Positions 19,021 to 27,778 of a DNA stretch of 64,000 bases are shown piece after piece. The DNA comes from Acidobacteriota bacterium. Lineage in GTDB: Bacteria > Acidobacteriota > Vicinamibacteria > Vicinamibacterales > UBA2999. The notes beneath the pieces are model-generated. The model had not been told where the DNA came from. It worked only from the letters and a program-made list of their open reading frames with translations, and searched no databases. Made by a program: the position numbers and the translations under genes. The stretch's first letter is position 1. Each line of letters starts with the position of its first letter. The stretch lies in NCBI GenBank assembly GCA_947482665.1, contig CANKJK010000008.1:107016-171015 (forward strand), given 5' to 3'.

Positions 19021-21021
19021 ATGCACGCAACAGGTAGAGCGATCGTTGGGGTGGTGTTTGTGCTCGCGGCGGTTCTGCCGGCCCGCGCCCAGAGCACGCT
19101 CGGGGCCAGCCCGCAGCGGTTGTTCATCGACCGCTGTTCGCAGTGCCACGACGACGGCGAGAATCCGGCACCCAACGCCAACGCCGCCAGCACGAAGGCC
19201 CCGAAGCTGGTGGACCTCCGCCCGAAGCTGGCCGAGGCTGTCTATCGCCTGATCGACGGCGCGGGCATCATGGCGCCGCACACCAAAGGCTGGAATGCCG
19301 ACGACCGCCGCCGTGTGGCCGAGTGGATCACCGGCAAGCGGATGCCTGTCGTGGAGGAACTGGCGCCGCCTGAAGGCCGGTGCGACTATGCTCCACCGGC
19401 GGTCGACTTGGCGAAGTCACCGCTGTCCAATGGCTGGGGGATGGATGCTGGCACCGGCCGCTTTCAGACCGCCGCGCAGGCGGGCCTTCCGGCCGCGTCG
19501 ATTCCGAAACTGAAGCTGAAGTGGGCCTTCGGCTTTCCGAGCGCCACGCAGGCCTATTCACAGCCGACGGTCGCCGCGGGGCGTGTCTACATCGGCAGCG
19601 AAACCGGGCTCGTCTACGCGATTGACGCGAAGTCCGGCTGCTACCACTGGGCGTTCGCGGCGGATGCTTCCGTGCGGTCTGGTGTGGTCATCGGCGCGTC
19701 GGAGTTCACGTCGGGCGGAGCCCTCATCTACTTCGGCGACATCCGCGCGACGGTGTACGCGGTGGACGCGCGGACGGGCAAGCTGGTGTGGCGCGAGAAG
19801 GTGGACAACCACAACATGGCGCGCATCACGGGGACGCCGGTGCTGGCCGGCGGGCACCTGTATGTGCCGGTTTCGGGCGTGGGGGAGGAGGCGCAGGTGC
19901 GCAACCCCAACTATGAGTGCTGCACCTTCCGCGGCAGCCTCGTGGCCCTCGACGCGCACACCGGCACCATTCGCTGGAAGGCCTATGCGATTGCGCAGGA
20001 GCCGCGAAAGGTCGGCACCAAGGAGAACGGCCTCGATCAGTTTGCACCTGCCGGTGCATCGATCTGGTCAGCGCCGACCGTGGACCTGGCGCGCGGCGTG
20101 GTCTACGCCGGCACGGGCAACGGCTTCACTACGCCCGCGGCCGACACCACCGACTCGGTGCTGGCGTTTTCGATCAAGGACGGCTCGATCCTCTGGAAGC
20201 ATCAGTTGACCGAGGGCGACTCAGTCGGCGTCGGTCCCGACTTCGACATCGGCGCGTCCGTCATCCTCCGCAAGCTCGCCAACGGGAAGAGCGTGCTGGT
20301 CGTTGGACAGAAGTCCGGTGTGGTCTATGGACTCGATCCGGACAACAAGGGCGCCGAGGTGTGGAGGACGAAGCTCTCGGAGGGCGCGCTCTGGGGCGGC
20401 ATCGAGTGGGGGATGACGGCCGACAGCCAGTTCGTCTATGTGCCGATCTCCGACTACCCGATGAGAAACACTGGCAAGCCACCGACGCCGGAGGCGGGTC
20501 AGCTCACGGCGTTGCGATTGGACACCGGCGCGCAGGTCTGGTCACGCAAGGGTATTGCCCGGTGCGCCGACCCAGGCGCGCAGTGCCACCCGGCCAAGTC
20601 CGCGGCCATCTCCTCTACGCCGGATGCCGTCTTTGCCGGGAGCCTCGATGGGTGGCTCCGTGCCTACGCCTCGAAGGATGGCGCACTGCTGTGGGAAGTG
20701 GACGCCTCGCGCCCGTTCCTGACCGTCAACAACGTGGTTGCGACGGGAGGGTCCTTCAACGGGGGCGGCCCGGCGATCGCCGGGGGGATGGTGTTTGCGG
20801 CCTCGGGCTATTCGTACTTCGCGACTGGCGGCAATGTGCTCCTCGCATTCGAACCCGACCCGCCTCCGCCGACGGCGCGACCGGGGAGCGGTGCGGCCGT
20901 CGTGGCGTCTCCTGCGGCGCCGAAACCCGCGCCGGCAGCGGCCCGGCCCCTGACCGGAAAGCCTGCCGAGGCGAAGCCGGCGACGAGAAAGCCCTCGGCT
21001 GCCCCGGCCACCGCGCGGTAA
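19021..21021 (+). CDS. Quinohemoprotein dehydrogenase, polyvinyl-alcohol-dehydrogenase-like (cytochrome c + PQQ propeller)
   Basis: Probable secreted PQQ-dependent alcohol or polymer dehydrogenase, 666 residues. A signal peptide (1-23, ending ARA) precedes one cytochrome c domain with heme motif CSQCH (about 38-42), then a beta-propeller of PQQ-type repeats (blocks such as LKLKWAFGFPSATQA, VYAIDAKSGCYHW, LVALDAHTG). Two adjacent cysteines (NYECCTFRG, about 298-306) recall the vicinal disulfide near PQQ in quinoprotein dehydrogenases. A C-terminal tail of about 50 residues is Ala/Pro/Lys-rich. Start chosen at ATG 19021 behind ggagg. A paralogue lies at 30123-31979. Loss of the quinone site cannot be excluded. 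Confidence 0.8.
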   Translation: MHATGRAIVGVVFVLAAVLPARAQSTLGASPQRLFIDRCSQCHDDGENPAPNANAASTKAPKLVDLRPKLAEAVYRLIDGAGIMAPHTKGWNADDRRRVAEWITGKRMPVVEELAPPEGRCDYAPPAVDLAKSPLSNGWGMDAGTGRFQTAAQAGLPAASIPKLKLKWAFGFPSATQAYSQPTVAAGRVYIGSETGLVYAIDAKSGCYHWAFAADASVRSGVVIGASEFTSGGALIYFGDIRATVYAVDARTGKLVWREKVDNHNMARITGTPVLAGGHLYVPVSGVGEEAQVRNPNYECCTFRGSLVALDAHTGTIRWKAYAIAQEPRKVGTKENGLDQFAPAGASIWSAPTVDLARGVVYAGTGNGFTTPAADTTDSVLAFSIKDGSILWKHQLTEGDSVGVGPDFDIGASVILRKLANGKSVLVVGQKSGVVYGLDPDNKGAEVWRTKLSEGALWGGIEWGMTADSQFVYVPISDYPMRNTGKPPTPEAGQLTALRLDTGAQVWSRKGIARCADPGAQCHPAKSAAISSTPDAVFAGSLDGWLRAYASKDGALLWEVDASRPFLTVNNVVATGGSFNGGGPAIAGGMVFAASGYSYFATGGNVLLAFEPDPPPPTARPGSGAAVVASPAAPKPAPAAARPLTGKPAEAKPATRKPSAAPATAR

Positions 21022-21378
21022 CCCCGCGGCTCGGATCGGGTGGTTCGCTCCCGGTGCCCGCACATGGCAGGGAACGTGCTTCGTCACCTGACATGGCCGA
21101 GCGATTGATGCCCGTGTTCTCGTCGGCGCTCGTTGGCGCCCCTGTTCGGACGCTTGATCCGCGTGAGCATCCCGGCGAGCGGCCCACACAGGGCGGCTCC
21201 GTTTTCTCACGGGTTTCCTGGCGGTATTCGCTGCGCTTCTCGCTGGCTCCGCTCAGCGACGCGTGGCTGGCGGACCACGCCGCCACGACCGGCCGGCGCG
21301 CAGGGGACATCTGAGAGGCACTGACAGATCGGAGATCCACCACCCAATCCTGCAAGGTGGTCGGGTCGTCGGGCGCCG
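21022..21378. other. 357-nt spacer between convergent genes, nothing recognised
   Basis: Lies between the stops of the quinohemoprotein gene (+) and acpS (-). Only a weak CCACC/GGTGG inverted repeat near 21339-21361 is visible. A minus-strand frame stays open from 21355 into the 3' end of the quinohemoprotein gene but encodes nothing I recognise. Confidence 0.5.
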
Positions 21379-21783
21379 CTAGTCCTTGATCAGGAGGACG
21401 TGCGCGAGGGCGAGCTTCAACGGTCCGGAGTGCGTCAGGGTCAGCAGCGTCCGCGTGCCGCCCATGAGTTGAAAGCGCCGCAGGGCCCCTCCGTGGAACC
21501 GGAGTTGCGGCGGCCCGCCCGCGCCCCGCACCACCTCCACGCTCTTCCAGAGCACGCCCTGCGTGTGGCCCGTGCCCAGCGCCTTCATCGCGGCCTCCTT
21601 GGCCGCGAAGCGCGCCGCGAACGATTCCGCGCTGCTTCGCTTACGCCGGCAATAGGCGATCTCGCCCTCGGTGAAGATCCGCGCGACGAAGCGGTCGCCG
21701 TAACGGGTGATCATCTCCTCCACGCGATCGATCTCCGTGGCGTCCAGGCCGGTGCCGATGATGTCCATGGGATAGGCGATCAT
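21379..21783 (-). CDS. acpS: Holo-[acyl-carrier-protein] synthase AcpS
   Basis: Transfers 4'-phosphopantetheine from CoA to apo-ACP; cytoplasmic trimer. It has 134 residues. Motifs are GTGLDATEIDRVEEM (Mg-binding aspartate) near residue 9, FTEGEIAYC, and FAARFAAKEAAMKALGTG (about residues 55-72). ATG 21783 has a GGGCAGGGA sequence just upstream and is preferred; ATG 21768 (MDIIGTG) is an alternative. Frames extending further upstream would run into the divergent pgeF gene, whose start lies only 11 bp away. Confidence 0.93.
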   Translation of the reverse strand: MIAYPMDIIGTGLDATEIDRVEEMITRYGDRFVARIFTEGEIAYCRRKRSSAESFAARFAAKEAAMKALGTGHTQGVLWKSVEVVRGAGGPPQLRFHGGALRRFQLMGGTRTLLTLTHSGPLKLALAHVLLIKD

Positions 21784-21794
21784 TATCCCTGCCC

Positions 21795-22589
21795 ATGACT
21801 CCGCCGCCTCTTCCGCCTGACTTTCGTTGGACCGTCGAGCCCTGGGGGATCGCCCTGGTCTGTGAACCGCTGGCCGTGGTGGCACCTCACCTGTTCACCA
21901 CCCGGGCGCTGACGCTGCGCGTCGGGGCTGGCGCCGGGTCGACAGAGGAGGAAGGCTGGGGAGCGCTGGCCGAATCAATGGGCGTGACTGAGCCGCACCT
22001 GCTACGGCTGCGTCAGGTGCACGGGCGTGAGGTGGTGACCGTGCGGCGTGGTGGGCCGGTGCCGCCGGTGTCGCCCGCGCCCGAGGCCGACGCCTTCGCA
22101 TCGGACGACCCACAGTGCGCGCTGGCGGTGCGCGGGGCGGACTGTGTCCCGCTCCTGATTGCGGATCGCCGGACTGGCGCCGTGGCGGCCGCGCATGCCG
22201 GGTGGCGCGGGACGATGGCCGGGACGGCCGTTGCGGCCCTGAATACGATGCGCGAGGCGTTCGGCACGGCCCCTGCGGATGTCGTCGTGGCGCTGGGGCC
22301 CAGCATCGGTCCGTGCTGCTATCAGGTGGGTCAGAGCGTCGTGGAGGCCTGTGCGGCGGCCGGGCATGTGCCCGCGCAGGCGCAGCGGTGGTTCACGCGT
22401 GGCGCAGACCTGCGGCTCGACCTCTGGACGGCCAATGTCGATCAGCTCGTCGCCGCGGGCGTGCCGGATGCGCAGGTGCACCAGAGCCGGCTGTGCACCG
22501 CCTGCCACTCTGAGCAGTTCTTCTCGTATCGGAAGGAAGGCGAGGGCATCGGCCGGCTGGCCGGTGTGATTCGCGCGCGCGAGCGCTAG
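21795..22589 (+). CDS. pgeF: Peptidoglycan editing factor PgeF / multicopper-oxidase-fold purine nucleoside phosphorylase
   Basis: YfiH/LACC1 family protein of 264 residues. Members hydrolyse misassembled UDP-MurNAc-L-Ser and/or act on purine nucleosides. Metal-ligand regions are visible: RLRQVHGREVV (about 69-79), the CALAVRGADCVPLL block, AAHAGWRGTMAGTA (about 131-144) and the C-terminal CTACHSEQFFSYRKEG. The gene is divergent from acpS with an 11-bp gap, so each promoter must lie inside the other gene or one start is misplaced. It converges on, and overlaps by 4 nt, the FkbM gene. Confidence 0.9.
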   Translation: MTPPPLPPDFRWTVEPWGIALVCEPLAVVAPHLFTTRALTLRVGAGAGSTEEEGWGALAESMGVTEPHLLRLRQVHGREVVTVRRGGPVPPVSPAPEADAFASDDPQCALAVRGADCVPLLIADRRTGAVAAAHAGWRGTMAGTAVAALNTMREAFGTAPADVVVALGPSIGPCCYQVGQSVVEACAAAGHVPAQAQRWFTRGADLRLDLWTANVDQLVAAGVPDAQVHQSRLCTACHSEQFFSYRKEGEGIGRLAGVIRARER

Positions 22590-23608
22590 GCCACCCGCCT
22601 GGGACGGGCGTAGAAGATCTCGTCGTCGCGCTCGAAGGCGGCGATGTAGTCCCCGTAGCTGAGCGGCACGTCCATCGTGGCTTGCGTCTCGGTGGCCAGC
22701 AGATCGAGCGCGCGGTCCACATCGAGGAGCGATGCCAGCCGCTGCCGGTGCACCAGCAGTACTTCGGCCGCGCAGTCTGTGAGTCCGAAGGCCGCGAAGA
22801 TGGCCACGAGTTTCAGGAGCTTCGCTGGCGGCACCGTCGCGGCGTCTGTCCCGCGGCCCGGATCCCCGCAGTCCCGCACGTAGAGCGCATCACCCTGCAG
22901 TGGTCGTCCGCGCTCGGTTCGAGCCGGCGTGCTGAGCTGGTAGCGTGCGGGCAGGGCCGAGAGCGAATACGGCCGCACGGTGAGGTGCGCCAGCTCGAAG
23001 CCGAGCCGACGCATGAAGCGATCGGTGTTGTGGAAGGTGTGGTCCGTGTCCTCGTGTGAACCCACGAAGTTCACCTCGAGGCCCACGCCGAGGACGCCGG
23101 CAGTGGCGAGCGTGCCTTCGAGCGACTGGAGGATCTCGAAATCCCCGCCGTCCACGTCGATCTTGATGAAGTCGATGTCGTCCACGGCGTGCGCCCGGAA
23201 GAAGTCCGGCAGCACCACCGGCGCGCTCGCATCCGCCATGCGCGGTGCCCGTCCCGAAGGCGACGTTCGCGCCTGACGGAGCGCCATCGTGCGCGTGACC
23301 GAGAGCCTGTCCCAGGGATTGCGCTGGACATAGGGCTTACCGCGACGCCGCATGACGATGGGGTCGCCGGGCGCGAGGCCTACGAACGCGGGAATGTAGT
23401 GGACCCCTGACAGCGGCTCCTGCGCGGTCAGCCGGTCGCACTCGTCGCGGTCCGGGTCGAAGCCCCAGGCGCGAAGGCGGGGGCCGAAGGCTCGCCAGAT
23501 GGGGCCGATGCCGCTCGAACAGCCCACGTCGATGAGCGTGAAGGTGTCCTCGCCGAGGCTGGCGGCCATGAAGTCGCACGCGGCGCTGGAGCGCTTGAGT
23601 CCGTCCAT
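22586..23608 (-). CDS. FkbM family methyltransferase
   Basis: SAM-dependent methyltransferase of 340 residues from ATG 23608 (a TTG at 23671 is an alternative). The SAM loop is LIDVGCSSGIGPIWRAF (about 26-42) and the FkbM core DIDFIKIDVDGGDFEILQSLEG lies about 145-166, followed by VGLEVNFVG. FkbM enzymes O-methylate sugars, lipids or natural products; the acceptor cannot be told here. Its stop overlaps the pgeF stop on the other strand (shared ctag). A second FkbM gene is at 46648-47448. Confidence 0.8.
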   Translation of the reverse strand: MDGLKRSSAACDFMAASLGEDTFTLIDVGCSSGIGPIWRAFGPRLRAWGFDPDRDECDRLTAQEPLSGVHYIPAFVGLAPGDPIVMRRRGKPYVQRNPWDRLSVTRTMALRQARTSPSGRAPRMADASAPVVLPDFFRAHAVDDIDFIKIDVDGGDFEILQSLEGTLATAGVLGVGLEVNFVGSHEDTDHTFHNTDRFMRRLGFELAHLTVRPYSLSALPARYQLSTPARTERGRPLQGDALYVRDCGDPGRGTDAATVPPAKLLKLVAIFAAFGLTDCAAEVLLVHRQRLASLLDVDRALDLLATETQATMDVPLSYGDYIAAFERDDEIFYARPRRVA

Positions 23609-23812
23609 GAAGGTTTGCGGGGAGAGAGCAAGAGGGGTGCCCGGGTGACTACGCCAGGCCGGACTCGGCAATTCCGCGTATTTTCGTGAGCGCGGTCAGG
23701 GACCCGGCCGTTTTCGCGAGCGTGCTGGCCGGATCGCCGACACCGCCTCGTCGCGCGCGAGCCTTTCCTCGTGGACGTGAGGCGTCCCTGACGGTCCTTC
23801 TGACCGGTCAGT

Positions 23813-25273
23813 TCACTCGGTGGCGCCGAGCTTCTCGAGGACGGCGGCCACATTCGGCCGTGTGTAGAGCAGCATGCCGCTTTCGAACCCGCGTGCCTGC
23901 TTCAGTGGCGTTTCACCGGCCTTGTTCTTCGCATTCATGGCGGCGCCCCGTCCGATCAGGTACGTGACCGCCTGGTCCCATCCAGACATCGTCGCGGCGT
24001 GCAGCGCCGTGTTGCCGGTGTCGTTCGGCCCGTTGATGTCGGCGCCGAGGGTGAGCAGCAGTTGCATAGCCTGGATCCCGCGTGCTTCCGGCACTTTGGC
24101 GGTCTGTTCGGCGCGCATGATGCCGGCCGCGTAGATGAGCGGTGAATTGCCGTCGCCCGTGCCGATGGCGGGGTCGGCCCCGTTCATGAGCAGCAGCTGC
24201 ATCGTCGGAATGTCGGACGTCACCGCGGCCAATAGGAACGGCGTCGCACCGACCAATGACCCGCTCCCGCCACCCCCGATACCGCCGAATCGCGGCGGCA
24301 CCTTCCGGATACGTGCGTTGATCCGCGCGCCGCGGGCGAGCAGCGCCTTGATGAGGTCGTGCTTCTCGGCCTGCGTCGGAATGCCCGCGAGGACGGCCCA
24401 CTCCTTCACTCGCGGTGCGGCGATCTCGTCGAAGATGTAGTACGCCGAGAACATGCTCTCCCAGGTTCCCGCCGCCCAGTGCAGGGGCGTGAAGCCCGCC
24501 TCCGCCACGTTGGGATCCGCTCCCCGATCGAGCAGGAACTTCGCCACGTCGACGTGCCCGCGGACGGTGGCGACCAGGAGCGCGCTGCTGCCGTCGGGCG
24601 CGGTGTCGTTCACCGTCGCGCCCTTGTCCACGAGCAGCCGCACGACCTCGAGGTTGCCCGCCCGCACCGCGAAGAGCAGCGGGGTGAAGCCGCTGTTGGA
24701 CGCCAGTCGGATGTCGGCGCCGGCGTCGAGCAGTTCCCGCGTCACGTCGTTCCGGTCCCGCGCAATCGCCCACATGAGCGCCGTCTGGCCCATGACGCCT
24801 TCCCTGGCGTTTACCGCGGCCCCATGGCGTAACAGTGCGCGCACCGCGTCCACGCGACCGGTACGCGCGGCCGTCATGAGGACCGTTTCCCCCGTCGGTA
24901 GCGCCGTGTTCGCGTCGGCCCCAGCGGTCAGCAACCGCTCGATCATCGGGGCGCTGCCGTTCCCGGCGGCCAGCGTCAACGGCTTCACGCCGTAGTCATT
25001 CGCCAGATCAGGCTTGGCGGCGGCCTTGAGGAGCGTGTCCGCGAGGGACACGTCGTCACGCTCGGCGGCCCAATGCAACGCGGTCGCGCCGTCGGCGGCG
25101 AGGGCGTTCACCTCGACGCGCCGGGCCAGCAACCGGCGGACCGCTGCGTCATCGCCGTTCCTGGCGGCGTCGATGAGGGGCGTGCCGCTCCCGGCCGCGT
25201 GCGCCACCTGTCCGACGGCGACCGCGAGGAGGATGGCGCTGCACGCCTGGGAGGCGCGAAAGAGCATGCTCAT
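23813..25273 (-). CDS. Secreted ankyrin-repeat protein
   Basis: 486-residue protein with a signal peptide (about 1-27, ending AHAAG) followed by about eleven ankyrin repeats (patterns such as DGATALHWAAERDDVSLADTLL and SNSGFTPLLFAVRAGNLEVV). Between roughly residues 300 and 370 the repeats are interrupted by a non-ankyrin segment containing YYIFDEI and a Gly-rich FGGIGGGGSGS loop. Ankyrin proteins bind other proteins; the partner is unknown. It is divergent from the PSCyt operon across a 73-bp spacer containing an inverted repeat, so shared control is plausible. The start at 25273 lies just upstream of an alternative ATG at 25267. Confidence 0.85.
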   Translation of the reverse strand: MSMLFRASQACSAILLAVAVGQVAHAAGSGTPLIDAARNGDDAAVRRLLARRVEVNALAADGATALHWAAERDDVSLADTLLKAAAKPDLANDYGVKPLTLAAGNGSAPMIERLLTAGADANTALPTGETVLMTAARTGRVDAVRALLRHGAAVNAREGVMGQTALMWAIARDRNDVTRELLDAGADIRLASNSGFTPLLFAVRAGNLEVVRLLVDKGATVNDTAPDGSSALLVATVRGHVDVAKFLLDRGADPNVAEAGFTPLHWAAGTWESMFSAYYIFDEIAAPRVKEWAVLAGIPTQAEKHDLIKALLARGARINARIRKVPPRFGGIGGGGSGSLVGATPFLLAAVTSDIPTMQLLLMNGADPAIGTGDGNSPLIYAAGIMRAEQTAKVPEARGIQAMQLLLTLGADINGPNDTGNTALHAATMSGWDQAVTYLIGRGAAMNAKNKAGETPLKQARGFESGMLLYTRPNVAAVLEKLGATE

Positions 25274-25284
25274 AGCTGTTGCCT

Positions 25285-25315
25285 CGCGGGAGTATACGGG
25301 ATAGATTCTCCCGCG
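25285..25315. promoter_or_regulatory. Inverted repeat in divergent promoter region, possible operator
   Basis: CGCGGGAG (25285-25292) and CTCCCGCG (25308-25315) are perfect 8-bp inverted repeats separated by 15 A/T-richer bases containing tatacg and tagatt, which could be -10 elements. The repeat sits between the ankyrin gene start and the PSCyt operon start, a typical place for a dimeric regulator to control both. A hairpin in the mRNA leader is the alternative. Confidence 0.45.
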
Positions 25316-25346
25316 ATCGAAGAATAGGGTGCGCCTCGGATAGGGG

Positions 25347-27776
25347 ATGGCAATGCGACACGTACTGGTAACGGCTGGGCTGTTGTGGCTACCGGTTGCG
25401 GGCATCTCCGGAGCGGGTCCCGCGCCCGCCCGGCCGGCGGCGTCAGTGTCGATGTCCCCCGGGGACGCGCGCGTGCTGGTCGACCGGTACTGCGTCACGT
25501 GCCACAACCAGCGTTCGAAGACGGCCGACCTGGTGCTCGACACGGTGCACCTCGACCCGGTTGCGCCGGACGCGTTCGTCTGGGAGCGGGTTGTCAAGAA
25601 GCTCCATGCCGGCGCGATGCCTCCGGCCGGCAGCCCCCGTCCCGATGCCGCGACGCTCGACCGCTTCCTCTCGTCGCTGGAGTCGTCCCTTGATCGCGAG
25701 GCCGCCGCCGCGCCGAATCCTGGCCGGCCGGCCGTCCATCGGCTCAACCGGACGGAGTACACCAACGCCATCCGCGACCTGCTCGGCCTGGAGATCGAGG
25801 GCGCGGCCTTCCTGCCGGCCGACACCACGGGGTTCGGCTTCGACAACGTGGCCGACGTGCTCTCGGTGTCCCCGGGCCTGCTCGACCGATACATGACCGC
25901 GGCCCGCAAAATCAGCCGGATGGCCCTGGGCGATCCGACGATCAAGCCGGGCCTGCAGATGTACCAGGTGCCCTACATGGTGCTGCTGCAGGACGCGCGC
26001 ATGAGCCAGGAGATGCCCTTTGGATCACGGGGTGGTGCCGAGGTCCGGCATCTGTTTCCCGTTGACGGCGACTACGTCGTCCGCGTCCTCATGCAGCGCA
26101 GCTATCTCGACACGGAACCGCGCGGCCTGCCGACACGCGAGGACGTGGACATTCGCTTCGACGGGCGGCGCGTGGCCTGGCTGCCGATTGGAGGGGCGGA
26201 CGCCGTTGGCCCGAGCCCCTATGCCGGGGCACCCAAGGGAGACGCCGATCGGCACCTCGTGGTCCGCGTTCACGCCACGGCCGGACTGCATGCCATCACG
26301 GTCTCCTTCCAGAATCGCAACTGGGAGTCCGAGGGCTTCGGCCCGTCGCGCTTTCCGGCCGCCAGCTTCGCCACGCAGAGTGCCAAGGGCACCAGCGTGG
26401 TCAACGGACGCACCGAGATGGGCGTCGACCAGGTGCACATCGAGGGGCCGTTCGAGGCGGCCCGCCCGGAGGTCAGCGAGAGCCGGCGACGCCTGATGGT
26501 CTGCACGCCGAAGAGCGCGGCGCGCGAAGAGGCCTGTGCCCGCACCATCCTGTCGACCCTGGCCCGTCGCGCGTATCGCCGCCCGGTCACGGGGGACGAT
26601 GTGTCGGGGATGATGACGTTCTACAAGGAGGGGCGGTCGGACGGAGGCGATTTCGACACGGGCATCCAGCTGGCGCTGGAGCGCGTCCTCGTGTCGCCGT
26701 ACTTCCTGTTCCGGACCGAGCAGGATCCGCCGCAGGCCCGTCCTGGTGACGCGTACCGGATCAATGACGTCGAGCTGGCGTCACGCCTGTCGTTCTTCCT
26801 GTGGAGCAGCATCCCGGACGACCACCTGCTCGACGTCGCGATCGCCGGACGTTTGAGGGAGCCTGCGGTGCTTGAACAGGAAGTGCGGCGAATGCTCGCC
26901 GACCCGAGGGCGAAGGCGTTCACGGAGAACTTCTTCGGTCAGTGGCTGTACCTGCGCAACGTGAAGCTCCATCGGCCCGACCCGAAAGCGTTCATGGAAT
27001 TCGACGAGAACCTCCGGCAGGCGTTCGTCACCGAGACGCTGATGTTCACGGAGAGCCAGATTCGGGAGGATCGTCCCGTGCTGGAGCTGTTGACCGCGAA
27101 CTACACCTTCGCGAACGAGCGGCTCGCCCGGCACTACGGCATCCCCGATGTCTTCGGGCCCCGCTTCCGGAGGGTCGCGCTGCCGGACGGCCGCCGGTCA
27201 GGAATCCTGGGGCAGGGCAGCCTGCTCACGGTGACCTCGATGTCCACCCGCACGTCTCCCGTCAAGCGCGGCGCGTGGCTGCTCGAGCATCTGCTCGGCA
27301 CCCCGCCGCCCCCGCCGCCGGCGAACGTGCCGGCGCTGCCGGAGAGCAAGGATGGGCAGCGCATTCCGAACTCGATGCGCGAGCGGATGGAGCAGCATCG
27401 GCGCAATCCGGTGTGCGCGTCGTGCCACTCGAAGATGGATCCGCTCGGGTTCGCACTGGAGAATTTCGACGGTATCGGCCAGTGGCGCGACCGGGACGGC
27501 ACGGCGGCGATCGATCCGTCCGGCACGCTGCCGGACGGGTCGAAGTTCAGCGGCCCCGCGGATTTCAAGCAGGCCCTGCTCGGCCGCCCGGACGCGCTCG
27601 TCAACAACATGATCACCAAGTTGATGACCTATGCGATGGGGCGCGGCGTCGAGCCGTACGACATGCCGTCCATCAGGAAGATCCGGCGTGACGCGGCCGC
27701 GAGCGGCGACCGCTGGTCGGCGCTGATCCTCGGCGTCGTGAAGAGCATGCCCTTTCAGATGAGGAAGGCCGCATAG
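25347..27776 (+). CDS. Secreted Planctomycete-type cytochrome (PSCyt/DUF1587-DUF1592-DUF1588-DUF1585)
   Basis: 809-residue exported protein with a signal peptide (about 1-32). A cytochrome c domain with YCVTCH heme motif (about 51-55) is followed by DUF1587 (HRLNRTEYTNAIRDLLGL, about 132), then DUF1595/1592 regions (LARRAYRRPVT; RLSFFLWSSIPDD). DUF1588 carries a second CASCH motif (about 691-695) and KMDPLGFALENFDGIGQWR, and DUF1585 closes the protein. Such proteins are abundant in Planctomycetes and Acidobacteria and are always paired with a DUF1552 partner as here (2-nt gap); their reaction is not established. Two heme sites suggest electron transfer in the periplasm. Confidence 0.85.
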   Translation: MAMRHVLVTAGLLWLPVAGISGAGPAPARPAASVSMSPGDARVLVDRYCVTCHNQRSKTADLVLDTVHLDPVAPDAFVWERVVKKLHAGAMPPAGSPRPDAATLDRFLSSLESSLDREAAAAPNPGRPAVHRLNRTEYTNAIRDLLGLEIEGAAFLPADTTGFGFDNVADVLSVSPGLLDRYMTAARKISRMALGDPTIKPGLQMYQVPYMVLLQDARMSQEMPFGSRGGAEVRHLFPVDGDYVVRVLMQRSYLDTEPRGLPTREDVDIRFDGRRVAWLPIGGADAVGPSPYAGAPKGDADRHLVVRVHATAGLHAITVSFQNRNWESEGFGPSRFPAASFATQSAKGTSVVNGRTEMGVDQVHIEGPFEAARPEVSESRRRLMVCTPKSAAREEACARTILSTLARRAYRRPVTGDDVSGMMTFYKEGRSDGGDFDTGIQLALERVLVSPYFLFRTEQDPPQARPGDAYRINDVELASRLSFFLWSSIPDDHLLDVAIAGRLREPAVLEQEVRRMLADPRAKAFTENFFGQWLYLRNVKLHRPDPKAFMEFDENLRQAFVTETLMFTESQIREDRPVLELLTANYTFANERLARHYGIPDVFGPRFRRVALPDGRRSGILGQGSLLTVTSMSTRTSPVKRGAWLLEHLLGTPPPPPPANVPALPESKDGQRIPNSMRERMEQHRRNPVCASCHSKMDPLGFALENFDGIGQWRDRDGTAAIDPSGTLPDGSKFSGPADFKQALLGRPDALVNNMITKLMTYAMGRGVEPYDMPSIRKIRRDAAASGDRWSALILGVVKSMPFQMRKAA

Positions 27777-27778
27777 CC

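Noticed and set aside
20756..21355. A 199-codon minus-strand frame in the spacer after the first quinohemoprotein gene
   Set aside because: It runs antisense into the quinohemoprotein 3' end, has no ribosome site and shows no domain.
23609..23812. Terminator signals between the ankyrin and FkbM genes
   Set aside because: CTGACCGGTCAG at 23800-23811 and GGACG/CGTCC at 23773-23787 are palindromic, but short and without a U tract, so they were not listed.
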